Origin: Myxococcales bacterium UBA5297
GTDB lineage: Bacteria; Myxococcota; Myxococcia; Myxococcales; UBA5297
DNA length: 16,487 bases
Direction: 5' to 3'
Assembly (NCBI GenBank): GCA_002408385.1
Contig: DHSB01000126.1
Coordinates: forward strand, 50,056-66,542
The notes under the pieces: model-generated
The model's input: only the letters and a program-made list of their open reading frames with translations
Database searches by the model: none
What the model was told of the DNA's origin: nothing
Program-made: the position numbers and the translations under genes
Shown: positions 7,642 through 14,689 of the stretch, piece after piece
Layout: the number at the start of each line of letters is the position of its first letter
How positions within the stretch are numbered: the first letter of the stretch is position 1

Positions 7642-8101
7642 CCCGGTTGACCCCCCACATCCGATCTGGCACCCCTCCCCTCCCGATGAGCGACCAAACT
7701 CGCCGCATCCTCCGCACTTGGGCTACCGGCTACTTACCCCTCGGAAGCATCGTCGCCGCAGCCACGGTCTGGTTGAGCCTGTGGAACGCGCCAGGGCGCT
7801 GGCTCGCGAGACGCTGGCGATATCGGCTCGACGACACGGTCGCGCTGACCGGCCCCGGCGCTCTCGCCTTCACCGGCGTGGTGCCCCGGGCCCACCTGCG
7901 GGCCACTTTCGGGCGAGTTCGGCCCCGAGGTCTCGCCGACAGGGCGTCCGCGAGCCCTGATTCGCCCGAAGAGCACTTGGATGGTGTGGTCCCCCGGCTG
8001 CGGCGAGTTCGTCGCGGTGCTCATTCGCCGAGCCCGAGGCGTCGTGAAGCGACGACACTCAGCACGCGGCGAGCGCCCTTGTGCGCGGGGCGCGGGCGCT
8101 C

Positions 8102-8114
8102 GGGCACGGTGCCC
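8102..8114. repeat. Single inside-out palindrome GGGCAC-G-GTGCCC
   Basis: A perfect palindrome with 6-bp arms around a central G. Its reverse complement (GGGCACCGTGCCC) is identical to the core of the large hairpin at 14665-14677 upstream of the Y1 transposase, and the flanks (GTG on one side, CGAGCGC/CGGGCGC on the other) are also similar. It therefore looks like a solo member of the same repeat family. Confidence 0.7.
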
Positions 8115-8170
8115 CACGGAATCGAGGAGACAGCCGCCCGAAGGCCTGCGTCGGACTCGCGTGGGGACTG

Positions 8171-8214
8171 GATTGGCTTGTCGGCAACTCGGTCGACTTC
8201 CCAACCAACCAATC
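8171..8214. repeat. Imperfect 44-nt palindrome
   Basis: GATTGG (8171-8176) and CCAATC (8209-8214) are perfect ends, and the interior is partly self-complementary around GGTCGAC. It lies in the non-coding stretch between the membrane-protein remnant and the arsenosugar-cluster remnant. It may be a mobile-element scar or chance. Confidence 0.3.
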
Positions 8215-8291
8215 GCCGTGCAGCCCCCGGTCCCTTGCCGGACCCCGCGCCCTAGCCGCAGCCTCGCGACGCCTCGAAGCCAGAGATCGCC

Positions 8292-8429
8292 ATGAGCTCA
8301 CTCTACGATCCCGACGATCTTCCTCGACTTGCCCGAATCGGCGCGGCCTGGCCGCAGAATGTCGGCGCATGCCGCCGCCTCGGCTGCGCGGCAGGGGCCG
8401 GCTCGAAATCCGACGGAGCCAAGACGTGA
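8292..8429 (+). pseudogene. Truncated arsenosugar-cluster peroxidase-like (AhpD-type) ORF
   Basis: A 45-codon frame whose first 17 residues, MSSLYDPDDLPRLARIG, resemble the start of the arsenosugar biosynthesis-associated peroxidase-like (carboxymuconolactone decarboxylase/AhpD) family. Members I recall are about 120 residues with a CxxC active site. Here the match stops near residue 22, and the remaining part (GCAAGAGSKSDGAKT) lacks the active site. An internal deletion fused to an old C-terminus or to foreign sequence would explain it. Its stop overlaps the start of the next gene (GTGA), the normal spacing for an intact operon, so the 3' junction seems original. The family identity rests on a short match and on the neighbour. 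Confidence 0.5.
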
Positions 8430-9103
8430 GAGCTTGCGTCTGCGTCTTCGCGAAGGCGCCGCTTCCCGGACAGGTGAAGACGCGGCTCTCCGAATCGATT
8501 GGAGCGGCGAACGCCGCGGCGTTCGCCCGCGCTTCTCTCCAGGACACCTGGACCCAGGTCTGCGAACTGCCGTGGGCGCGCCCGGTCCTCGCGACGAGCT
8601 CGCCGCCAGAACCGGGCTGGCAGCCACGACCGCAGGGCGAGTGGTGGCTGCAAGGCCGGGGCGACCCTGGGACCCGGCTCGAGCGCGTCCTGACCTGGGC
8701 CATCGCAGTGGGCGACGCGGCGCTCGTCATCGCGGGAGACGCGCCGGGGATCCCGCACTCGCTGCTCGAGGATGCCGTCGAGTCGCTCGAGAGCTGCGAC
8801 GTGGCGCTCGGCCCGTCGGGCGACGGCGGCTTCTACCTGATCGGTGCGCGTACCTGCCCCGAGGGGCTCATCGCCGGCCTACCATGGAGCCGTCCCGACA
8901 GGCTCGCGATGCTGCGGCGGCGCTTGATGAGCTTCGGCCTGAGCTTCCGGCTGCTCGACCGCTGGGACGGCGTGGATGACCTCGCGGACCTGGCCGTGCT
9001 CGGGCGGCGGCTCGAGCACGGGGGAATCGAGGCGCCAGAGACCGAGCGCGTGCTGCGGGAGATCGACCCGCGCCGCGCTCGGAAAACCACACCTACGGTC
9101 TGA
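8426..9103 (+). CDS. TIGR04282-type transferase (DUF2064, arsenosugar/rSAM-selenodomain associated)
   Basis: A 225-residue protein with a GTG start, chosen because GGAG lies 7 nt upstream and the N-terminus then opens with the conserved strand ACVCVFAKAPLPGQVKTRL. Further motifs of this nucleotidyltransferase-like glycosyltransferase family: VIAGDAPGIP (residues about 108-118), DVALGPSGDGGFYLIGA (about 132-148) and a C-terminal PWSRPDRLAML plus WDGVDDLADL. Length is normal and no stop or frameshift is seen, so it should be functional, unlike both neighbours. The family is annotated in arsenosugar biosynthesis loci next to a radical SAM enzyme (ArsS) and a TIGR04283 glycosyltransferase. No radical SAM gene is in this window. 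The overlap with the preceding ORF suggests coupled translation. The donor and acceptor substrates cannot be told from sequence. Confidence 0.85.
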   Translation: MRACVCVFAKAPLPGQVKTRLSESIGAANAAAFARASLQDTWTQVCELPWARPVLATSSPPEPGWQPRPQGEWWLQGRGDPGTRLERVLTWAIAVGDAALVIAGDAPGIPHSLLEDAVESLESCDVALGPSGDGGFYLIGARTCPEGLIAGLPWSRPDRLAMLRRRLMSFGLSFRLLDRWDGVDDLADLAVLGRRLEHGGIEAPETERVLREIDPRRARKTTPTV

Positions 9104-9104
9104 C

Positions 9105-9446
9105 AGGGAGGCTTGCTGGTACGTCTCGGTCGTCATCCCGACCTGGAACGAAGCTCGAGTGATTGCCGACTCGCAGGCGCTGCGCCTGGCGGACGAGGTG
9201 GTGGTCGCCGATGGCCGGGGCACGGACGGCCGAAAAGCCACCGAGGCCGAAGTCCAAGTCGACTCGAGAACGCTTCGCCAGGCCACCGCTTCGCACGCTG
9301 GCACTCGGGGCGGCGCTGCGCGCCCTCTCTGCAGCGCGGATTTTTCCGCTCGGCTGGCGCACGGACCTGCGATGGCGCAGCAGGCCTGTGGGTCGCACCG
9401 CGGCAGGGGCGGGATCATCGGTCGCCGGCAACGCGCGCTATCCTGA
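9105..9446 (+). pseudogene. Degraded TIGR04283-type family 2 glycosyltransferase
   Basis: The frame opens just after the TIGR04282 stop and reads YVSVVIPTWNEARVIADS, then LADEVVVADGRGTDGR, then EAEVQVDSRTLRQ to about 9281. This is the beginning of a family 2 (GT-A) glycosyltransferase: the VSVVIPTxNEA strand and the DEVVVxDGxxTDG region. About 15 residues usually found between these two blocks are missing, there is no start codon before the first block, and nothing after about 9281 matches (the DxD region and the acceptor half of a roughly 220-residue protein are absent). The remainder to the stop at 9446 is out-of-frame or foreign. A TIGR04283 gene directly after a TIGR04282 gene is the expected order in arsenosugar-type clusters, which supports the identity. 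Confidence 0.7.
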
Positions 9447-9482
9447 GGCGCGTTCGCCCCATCGCCCCTGGAGGCTTGCTCG

Positions 9483-11624
9483 ATGCTGCCCGCGTTTCTC
9501 CTCGCCGCCACCCTCGCCGCGAGCGCGCCGCCGACCAAGCCGGTCGTCACCGTCCTCTACTTCGACAACAACACCGGCCATGCCGACCTCGACGTGCTAC
9601 GCAAGGGCCTCGCCGACATGATCATCACCGACCTGGTCGCCTGGGACGGGGTCTCGGTGGTCGAGCGCGAGAAGCTCGAGTCGCTCTTCGGGGAGCTGAA
9701 GCTCCAGAAGACCAAGCACTTCGACCCGGCGACCGCGGCCAAGGTCGGCAAGCTCATCGGCGCGCGCTATCTGCTCACCGGCGCCATCGGAACCTCGGGC
9801 GAGGAGCTGCGGCTCGACGCGCGGCTGATCGAGGCCGACCGCTCGAAGGTCGTCGCCACGGCGAGCGCGCGTGGGCCCAGGGACAAGGTCTTCGACCTCG
9901 AGCAACGGCTCGTCGAACAGCTCGCCGCGAGCATCGACCTGAAGCTCCGGGACAGCGCCGCGCGCCGTAGGGTGAAGGCCCCCAGCCTCGAGGCCCTGCT
10001 CCAGTATTCGAAGGCCATCGACCTCTCCGACCAGGGACGGGTCGACGAGGCGCAGCGGGCGATGCAGCAATTGGTCTCCGGCTCGCCGAGCTTTCTGATG
10101 GCGCGCGAGAAGAGGGAGCAGATTCTCAAGCGCCTCCAGGAGCTGGAGACCCGGCGCGCCGACCTGATCACCGATTCCGCCCTGCAGCTCGGCGCGCTGG
10201 CAGACGCGGCGCTGGCCGATGAGTCGAAGCTTGACTCGCTCGACGAGAAGGCCCAGAGGCGCTTGCTTTCCATGCGAGTGGTCAAGGGCCAGCTCATCCT
10301 GCGCCTGCTCAAGCAGCACCTCTCTTGGCGGCGCAAGAGCCTGCGCGTCGTCCTGAAGGGCCACGAAGCCCAGGCGCTCGAGCTGATGCGAGCCTGGCTC
10401 GCCAACCAGAAGCGGCTGCTCGACGAGCACGAGCGCTACCGGCGGCAGCGGTCGGACTCGTGGCCGAGCGCCGAGCTGGAGCCCGAGGTGCTCAACCTGC
10501 TGCGCGAGGCGCGGATGGCCGAGGTGCGGCTCTCCGATCCGCTCGACGCTCTGCTGCAGTTCGTCGTCGAGGGACGCTGCCTCGACTCGGCCGATCGGTG
10601 GACCGTCGCGCCCTCGCTCGGCGACCTCGAGCCCCAGGAACGCGAAGCCGCATTCGGGCTCCTCGATGCCCGGATAGAGTCGGCGCTCGCCGCTGCGGCG
10701 GGCTCCGACGCCGCCAGCAGGCGTGCCGCCGAGCATGCAGCCATTCGGCTCCTCGAGACCAAGGCCGAGGCCCTGCTCTCGCTGAGGCACGACGAGGAGG
10801 CGATAGGCGTCTATCAGCAGGTGCTCGACGCTTTCCCGACCGCCGACGGCTCCGAGCGGCGCGAGCGTCGGATCCGCCAGCTCATCGGCGCAGAGCACGA
10901 CGACGCGCGCAGCAAGCGCGAGCGTTGGGCGAAGGCGATGGGCGAGGGCTGCGCCGCCGACATGGACCTGCGCGTCGGGAGCGCGACGGTCGCGCACGAC
11001 CGGCTGAAGCGGATGGGTCTCGCGGGACTCAAGGCCCACGCGGACGAGCTCGAGCGAAGCTGCCGGCCGACCCGGCGCAACCGCGGCGGCTTCGCCTTCG
11101 TCTACCGCGACCTCGCGCTCGAGGCGGCCAACCACGAAGACTGCGAGGGCTTCCGCACCTGGTTCGGCAGGTACGTCGAGGCCGACGGCTCGATCGCCGA
11201 CATGGTGGGGTACCAGAAGAACTACGCGCCGTGGTGCGAGCTGGGCGAGGTGGTCAGGTCGGTCCTCTGGTTCACCGCCCGCCTCGACGGAAGCTGGGAC
11301 TTCGAGCTCGACCGGCACCTCACCTCGGTGCTCTCGCACGACGGCAAGCGGTTGAGTCTGAGCGGCCGGCGCGAGCATGGCCCCGAGTCGCTCGACCTCC
11401 TCCTGGATGCGGCCGGTCCGGGCACCTTCCGCTGCGCCTCGGCCCGCTGGCATCGGGCCGACGGCACCAGACTCGAGGGAGCCTGCACGGTCGAGCTGTC
11501 GAAGCTCGCCGCGGACCAGGGAGGCTTCGACGAGGGCGACTTCAGCGCGACCTTCGAGCAGCGGGAGCCGGAGAAGAGATCGCTGACCCTGACCGAGGGC
11601 AGATTCCGAGTCCGCAGACGTTAG
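9483..11624 (+). CDS. Exported CsgG-like/TPR protein, long form
   Basis: A 713-residue protein. A short hydrophobic signal (1-15, cut probably near ASA-PP) leads to a CsgG/FlgO-like domain at about 20-155: VVTVLYFDNNT, LRKGLADMIITDLVAWDGVSVVEREKL, AAKVGKLIGARYLLTGAI, LRLDARLIEADRSKVV. TPR-like helices follow (about 168-215, with YSKAIDLSDQGRVDEAQRAM, and again near 430-460). A long helical region spans about 215-480, and a C-terminal beta-rich part starts at about 610. GGAGG lies 8 nt before the ATG. The first 215 residues are clearly paralogous to the minus-strand protein at 13760-14488; the remaining roughly 500 residues have no counterpart there. Proteins of this type are usually periplasmic or outer-membrane associated. 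No catalytic motif was seen, and the function of the extension is unknown. Confidence 0.85.
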   Translation: MLPAFLLAATLAASAPPTKPVVTVLYFDNNTGHADLDVLRKGLADMIITDLVAWDGVSVVEREKLESLFGELKLQKTKHFDPATAAKVGKLIGARYLLTGAIGTSGEELRLDARLIEADRSKVVATASARGPRDKVFDLEQRLVEQLAASIDLKLRDSAARRRVKAPSLEALLQYSKAIDLSDQGRVDEAQRAMQQLVSGSPSFLMAREKREQILKRLQELETRRADLITDSALQLGALADAALADESKLDSLDEKAQRRLLSMRVVKGQLILRLLKQHLSWRRKSLRVVLKGHEAQALELMRAWLANQKRLLDEHERYRRQRSDSWPSAELEPEVLNLLREARMAEVRLSDPLDALLQFVVEGRCLDSADRWTVAPSLGDLEPQEREAAFGLLDARIESALAAAAGSDAASRRAAEHAAIRLLETKAEALLSLRHDEEAIGVYQQVLDAFPTADGSERRERRIRQLIGAEHDDARSKRERWAKAMGEGCAADMDLRVGSATVAHDRLKRMGLAGLKAHADELERSCRPTRRNRGGFAFVYRDLALEAANHEDCEGFRTWFGRYVEADGSIADMVGYQKNYAPWCELGEVVRSVLWFTARLDGSWDFELDRHLTSVLSHDGKRLSLSGRREHGPESLDLLLDAAGPGTFRCASARWHRADGTRLEGACTVELSKLAADQGGFDEGDFSATFEQREPEKRSLTLTEGRFRVRRR

Positions 11625-11640
11625 CCGAACGAGCCTGCCC

Positions 11641-11678
11641 CAGGCCTTTCGCCTGCTTGGCTGGGCCCCGGCCCAGCC
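11641..11678 (+). terminator. Two tandem hairpins after the long CsgG-like gene
   Basis: CAGGC/GCCTG (11641-11655, 5-nt loop) is followed by a strong hairpin GGCTGGGCC/GGCCCAGCC (11659-11678) with 9-bp perfect arms. They begin 16 nt after the stop codon and end about 50 nt before the kinase ATG. There is no T-run, as is common in very GC-rich genomes. They suggest the kinase is transcribed separately. Confidence 0.5.
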
Positions 11679-11729
11679 CGCGCGAGGTAGAGTCGGTCGA
11701 GACACGGACGCGTCCACGGATACCTTCGC

Positions 11730-13658
11730 ATGGCCACCCTCTGCCCTTCCTGCGCCGTCGAGCTTCCGAGCTCGACAAACACCTGCCCTCGCTGTTCTGG
11801 CACCAGCCTGCCCGAGTCGAGCGCTGCCCCCGATCCCGCGGCGGGGAGGATCGTCGGCGGCCGTTACCGGCTGCTGCGCCGGCTCGGTCAGGGCGGCATG
11901 GGCATCGTCTACGTGGCCGAGCACATCGGCGCAGGGCAGAAGGTGGCGATCAAGTTCCTCCACCCTGCCTTCTCGTCCGACCCGGAGATCTCCCGCCGCT
12001 TCCACAATGAGGCGCGCTCCTACGCGCAGATCGTCCATCCGCACGCGGTGCAACTTCACGACTTCGGGCAGGACGAGGAGGGCAGCCTCTACATCACGAT
12101 GGAGCTCCTCGAGGGCAGTGATCTCAAGCGCACGCTCTCGCAGGACGGCAGGCTCAAGCCGAAGGATGCGCTCGACGTCGCGCTGCAGATCGCCGACGTG
12201 CTCGGAACGGCCCACGCGCGGGGCATCGTGCACCGGGACCTGAAGCCCGAGAACGTGATGCTGACGCGGGTGCTGCGCGGCTACCACGTCAAGGTGCTCG
12301 ACTTCGGCCTCGCGCACCTGGGCGACTCGGCGACTCGGATGACGGCGCCAGGGATGATCTGCGGCACGCCGCGCTACATGGCCCCCGAGCAGGCCGAGGG
12401 GCCCGAAATCGATCACCGCGCCGACATCTACGCTCTCGGATTGGTGCTCTTTGAGAGCCTGACCGGCCGGCATCCCTTCGAGTCGCCGTCGGTTTCCGAA
12501 ACTCTGCGCAAGCAGCGTTGCGACCCGGTGCCCAGACTCGCGCAGGCCGCCCCGGACGTCGCCACCGAGGCCGTCGACGCGGTGATCCAGCGAGCGACCG
12601 CAAAGGATCGCGAACAACGCTTCGGCTCGATGCTCGAGCTCGCCCGCGCGCTGTCGGCGGCGATGCCGGACCTGGCGGACGGGTGGGCAGAGGCCGACAC
12701 CGCGGCGACCGTGGCGCGCGCGCCGAGTCGGCCATCGGCACAGACGCCCGAGTCGGTGTCCCCCGCCCGGCAGCCGGCATCAGCGCCATGCTGCATGGCG
12801 ACGCCCTCGGTGCCGGGCACGCCCTCGGTGCCGGGCGAGCTCGAAGGCGCCGGCCCTCGGTCTGCCTCCCCCTCCCTGTTGGGAGCTGCAGCAAGGCGTC
12901 TTGGCCTCTTCGCGATGGCCGCAGCGGTCGTGCTTCTCGCTGTGGTCGCGCTCTTCACAACGCGCCTCCGGGGCGACGGCTCCTCGGCTCTCGGTCCGAC
13001 AGCGAGGCTCGACAGCCTCTTCCGCGCCAACGGCGAGCCACTGCCACCTGGCGCCTGCCGAGAGAAATCAGAGGCGGCGCTGGTGAAGCTGCTCGCGGCG
13101 GCGCCGCATCTTCGCGATTCGATTCCCGAGCGCGCCCGCGCCCAGGAGGCAGCCGCGGCGCTGGCGGCGCTCGACAACCTCGGCGGATCGAGCCCAGAGG
13201 CGTCCTACCTGCTCGCAAAGGCACGCTCGCTCACAGGTCAACCGGTAGATGGCTTGCTCACTGCAGCGCTCGCGTGCCCGGGATTCGCAGCGGCGGAGAA
13301 CCTCGCGGCGAACCTCGCTCTCAAGCAAGGGCGACTCGACGAGGCAGAGCGACACTACGGCGCAGCACTGGTTGCCGCGCCGGGTTTCACCAAGGCACGG
13401 TTCAATCGCGCCGTCCTCAAGTTCCAGCAGGGCCGGGTCGACGAGGCCATCGACCTTCTCAAAGCGGTTCTGCGCGAACAACCCGACCATGGGGATGCCC
13501 ACTACGCGTTGGGGCTGATGCACGACAGGCGGGCCGCCGCGGCGCGCTCTATTGGAGACGCAGTGCTCGCGAACGAGGAGGCCTCTGCCGCGCGGGCCTC
13601 GTACTGCAGGGCGCTGGAGCTCGGGAACCAGCACGCAGCGCGCGGCTGCGCCAAATGA
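11730..13658 (+). CDS. Ser/Thr protein kinase with N-terminal zinc ribbon and periplasmic TPRs
   Basis: A 642-residue protein. Residues 5-22 form a zinc ribbon (CPSC ... CPRC). The Hanks-type kinase domain covers about 46-315: glycine loop GQGGMGIV near 52, Lys75 in VAIK, catalytic Asp170 in HRDLKPEN, Asp191 in DFG, then GTPRYMAPEQ. All catalytic residues are intact. A disordered Pro/Ser/Ala linker (about 325-385) contains two in-frame copies of TPSVPG made by a tandem 18-bp repeat. One membrane segment lies at about 391-411, and the C-terminal part (about 425-640) carries TPR motifs, e.g. LKQGRLDEAERHYGAALVAAPG and the following FQQGRVDEAIDLLKAVL. The predicted topology is kinase inside, TPRs outside. 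A perfect GGACGCGTCC palindrome is at 11706-11715; the Shine-Dalgarno is weak. CsgG-like/TPR genes lie on both sides, so a shared envelope role is possible. Confidence 0.93.
   Translation: MATLCPSCAVELPSSTNTCPRCSGTSLPESSAAPDPAAGRIVGGRYRLLRRLGQGGMGIVYVAEHIGAGQKVAIKFLHPAFSSDPEISRRFHNEARSYAQIVHPHAVQLHDFGQDEEGSLYITMELLEGSDLKRTLSQDGRLKPKDALDVALQIADVLGTAHARGIVHRDLKPENVMLTRVLRGYHVKVLDFGLAHLGDSATRMTAPGMICGTPRYMAPEQAEGPEIDHRADIYALGLVLFESLTGRHPFESPSVSETLRKQRCDPVPRLAQAAPDVATEAVDAVIQRATAKDREQRFGSMLELARALSAAMPDLADGWAEADTAATVARAPSRPSAQTPESVSPARQPASAPCCMATPSVPGTPSVPGELEGAGPRSASPSLLGAAARRLGLFAMAAAVVLLAVVALFTTRLRGDGSSALGPTARLDSLFRANGEPLPPGACREKSEAALVKLLAAAPHLRDSIPERARAQEAAAALAALDNLGGSSPEASYLLAKARSLTGQPVDGLLTAALACPGFAAAENLAANLALKQGRLDEAERHYGAALVAAPGFTKARFNRAVLKFQQGRVDEAIDLLKAVLREQPDHGDAHYALGLMHDRRAAAARSIGDAVLANEEASAARASYCRALELGNQHAARGCAK
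12784..12800. repeat. Perfect 7-bp-arm hairpin beside the in-gene repeat
   Basis: CGCCATG and CATGGCG pair perfectly around CTG, directly before the tandem repeat at 12801. It is within the kinase linker and codes for part of the sequence APCCMATP. Two adjacent Cys in such a linker are odd, which suggests that the hairpin belongs to inserted DNA. Confidence 0.5.
12801..12836 (+). repeat. Tandem 18-bp repeat of the GTGCCGGGC family inside the kinase gene
   Basis: ACGCCCTCGGTGCCGGGC occurs twice back to back (12801-12818, 12819-12836). The unit is six codons long, so each copy encodes TPSVPG in the same frame. Joining of the two copies makes one complete GGTGCCGGGCAC, the same palindrome core as at 7588-7641 and 14628-14638. 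It sits in the disordered linker between the kinase domain and the membrane segment, where added length is tolerated. Confidence 0.85.
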
Positions 13659-13759
13659 GCTCGCCCACGCTCTCCCAACCGGACGAGCGTTTGGTGCTCC
13701 AATCGATCGTCGGAACCGGCAGCCGAACAGTTGAGGAGAACGGACCCGGCGACGATGTT

Positions 13760-14488
13760 CTACTGCAGCAGCCTGTTGAGCTCGGCAGATGCGAGTTGAA
13801 AGTCGGGCTGGTCGCGTACGACCGTCTCTAGGGTCTTTCGCGCAACTTCCTTGTCGTCACGGTCGATTGCGTCAAGTGCTTTCGAGTAGCCAATTGCCAC
13901 CTCGGCCGGCAGCCTTTTGGGCCGCCCGGGCACGGTGCCGGGGGCAGGGGCGCCGGTGCCGGGCACCGGTTGGCGTTGGCGAGCGTTCTTGCCGGATTGC
14001 TCGCGAGACTGCGCTGCTTCGACCAAGGCTTGGCCCAATTGGGTCGCGATCTTCTGCTCGAGCTCAAGGAAGTCGTCCGGTCTGCCGTTGGCGCCAACCG
14101 ACCGCACGATTCGCCCGGTCTCCGTTTCCACGGCTCGAGCATCGAGTCGCAGCGTCCCGAGTACGTCGAAGTAGCTGCCAATTACGAGGTAATGCGCCCC
14201 CAGCAGCCTGCCGACCTTGTTGGCGGTCGCCTTGTCGAACGAGCCCGACTGGTTGAGCTTGAGCTCGTCGAGGAGGTCCTGGAGTCGCGCCCGCTCGATA
14301 ACTTGGATGTTCGAGTTCACCGAGAGGTCGGAGATGAGGAGCTGTGCGAGGCCCTTCCTTAGGAGCCCCATCTCTTCGCTCCTGCCCTCGTAGTCAAAGT
14401 AGAGGACCGCAACCGTGGGCTTCTCGGCCAGCTTCGGTGACGCCGCTGACGCAGAAAGAAGTGCTGTGGCGAGAACCAAGAAGATCAT
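13760..14488 (-). CDS. Exported CsgG-like/TPR protein, short paralogue
   Basis: A 242-residue protein. Signal sequence 1-16 (MIFLVLATALLSASAA), CsgG/FlgO-like domain about 23-157 (TVAVLYFDYEG, LRKGLAQLLISDLSVNSNIQVIERARL, NKVGRLLGAHYLVIGSYFD, LRLDARAVETETGRIV), then one TPR-like pair at about 198-240 (IGYSKALDAIDRDDKEVARKTL). It is colinear with residues 18-210 of the long protein at 9483-11624. The main difference is an extra stretch of about 22 residues between the two domains, containing PVPGTGAPAPGTVPGRPK at 174-191, encoded by palindromic repeats. The Shine-Dalgarno is weak. It runs convergently toward the kinase gene, with 101 nt between the stops. The likely place is the periplasm; its job is unknown. 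Confidence 0.88.
   Translation of the reverse strand: MIFLVLATALLSASAASPKLAEKPTVAVLYFDYEGRSEEMGLLRKGLAQLLISDLSVNSNIQVIERARLQDLLDELKLNQSGSFDKATANKVGRLLGAHYLVIGSYFDVLGTLRLDARAVETETGRIVRSVGANGRPDDFLELEQKIATQLGQALVEAAQSREQSGKNARQRQPVPGTGAPAPGTVPGRPKRLPAEVAIGYSKALDAIDRDDKEVARKTLETVVRDQPDFQLASAELNRLLQ
13925..13969. repeat. Two repeat-family palindromes inside the short CsgG-like gene
   Basis: Two cores lie 13 nt apart: the inside-out form GGCAC-G-GTGCC at 13929-13939, and CCGGTGCC-G-GGCACCGG at 13953-13969 with perfect 8-bp arms. Together they encode most of the Pro/Gly linker (residues about 174-188). A pair of cores in opposite forms is like the paired REP arrangement (BIME) of enterobacteria. 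Confidence 0.85.
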
Positions 14489-14627
14489 GGCGTTTCAGGC
14501 GCTCGAGAGTTGGGCTCCAGCAGAAGATCGCTTCCCGCTCACAAGGATATCTCGATACCGGGGAATACCGCTCACGCCAGGCAAGGCACGAGGGAATCCC
14601 GAGCTGGCCACGCCTCCGGGTCGCCAG

Positions 14628-14638
14628 GTGCCGGGCAC
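14628..14638. repeat. Repeat-family core GTGCC-G-GGCAC
   Basis: A perfect 11-nt palindrome, 174 nt before the Y1 transposase start. It is the reverse complement of the core in the tandem array at 7588-7641. Confidence 0.75.
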
Positions 14639-14655
14639 AGACGGTCGATCGGCGG

Positions 14656-14689
14656 GTCGGTGCGGGGCACCGTGCCCGGGCGCACCGAC
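14656..14689. repeat. Large bulged hairpin upstream of the Y1 transposase
   Basis: The outer arms are GTCGGTGCG (14656-14664) and CGCACCGAC (14681-14689), a perfect 9 bp. The inner arms are GGGCAC (14665-14670) and GTGCCC (14672-14677), a perfect 6 bp around one C. A 3-nt bulge (GGG, 14678-14680) breaks the 3' side. A GC-rich hairpin with an off-centre bulge is the classical shape of a REP sequence recognised by RAYT proteins. It ends 122 nt before the transposase start. Confidence 0.88.

Larger units (their letters stand above)
7686..8255 (+). pseudogene. Probable frameshifted remnant of a membrane protein gene
   Basis: An open frame begins at ATG 7686 with MSDQTRRILRTWATGYLPLG, continues through a hydrophobic stretch (SIVAAATVWLSLW) and reaches LTGPGALAFTGVV at about 7885. 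That last part recalls the beginning of GIDE-type membrane domains. Beyond this the frame becomes Arg/Pro/Ser-rich and unlike protein, while another frame becomes plausible (PLSGEFGPEV at about 7912, then WMVWSPGCGEFVAVLIRRA to about 8035). This fits a frameshift near 7890-7910. There is no Shine-Dalgarno before 7686. The GIDE resemblance is weak; the pseudogene reading is inference. From about 8060 to 8290 I see no coding signal. Confidence 0.35.

Noticed and set aside
9282..9446. Continuation of the glycosyltransferase remnant to its stop
   Set aside because: The residues after about 9281 match no part of the family that I recognise; another frame there (RTLALGAALRALSAARIF) looks hydrophobic but could not be assigned.
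9597..12617. A 1006-codon open frame on the minus strand
   Set aside because: It lies opposite the long CsgG-like gene and the kinase, both with recognisable domains. Its product is His/Arg/Gly-rich low-information sequence, as expected for an antisense frame of GC-rich codons.
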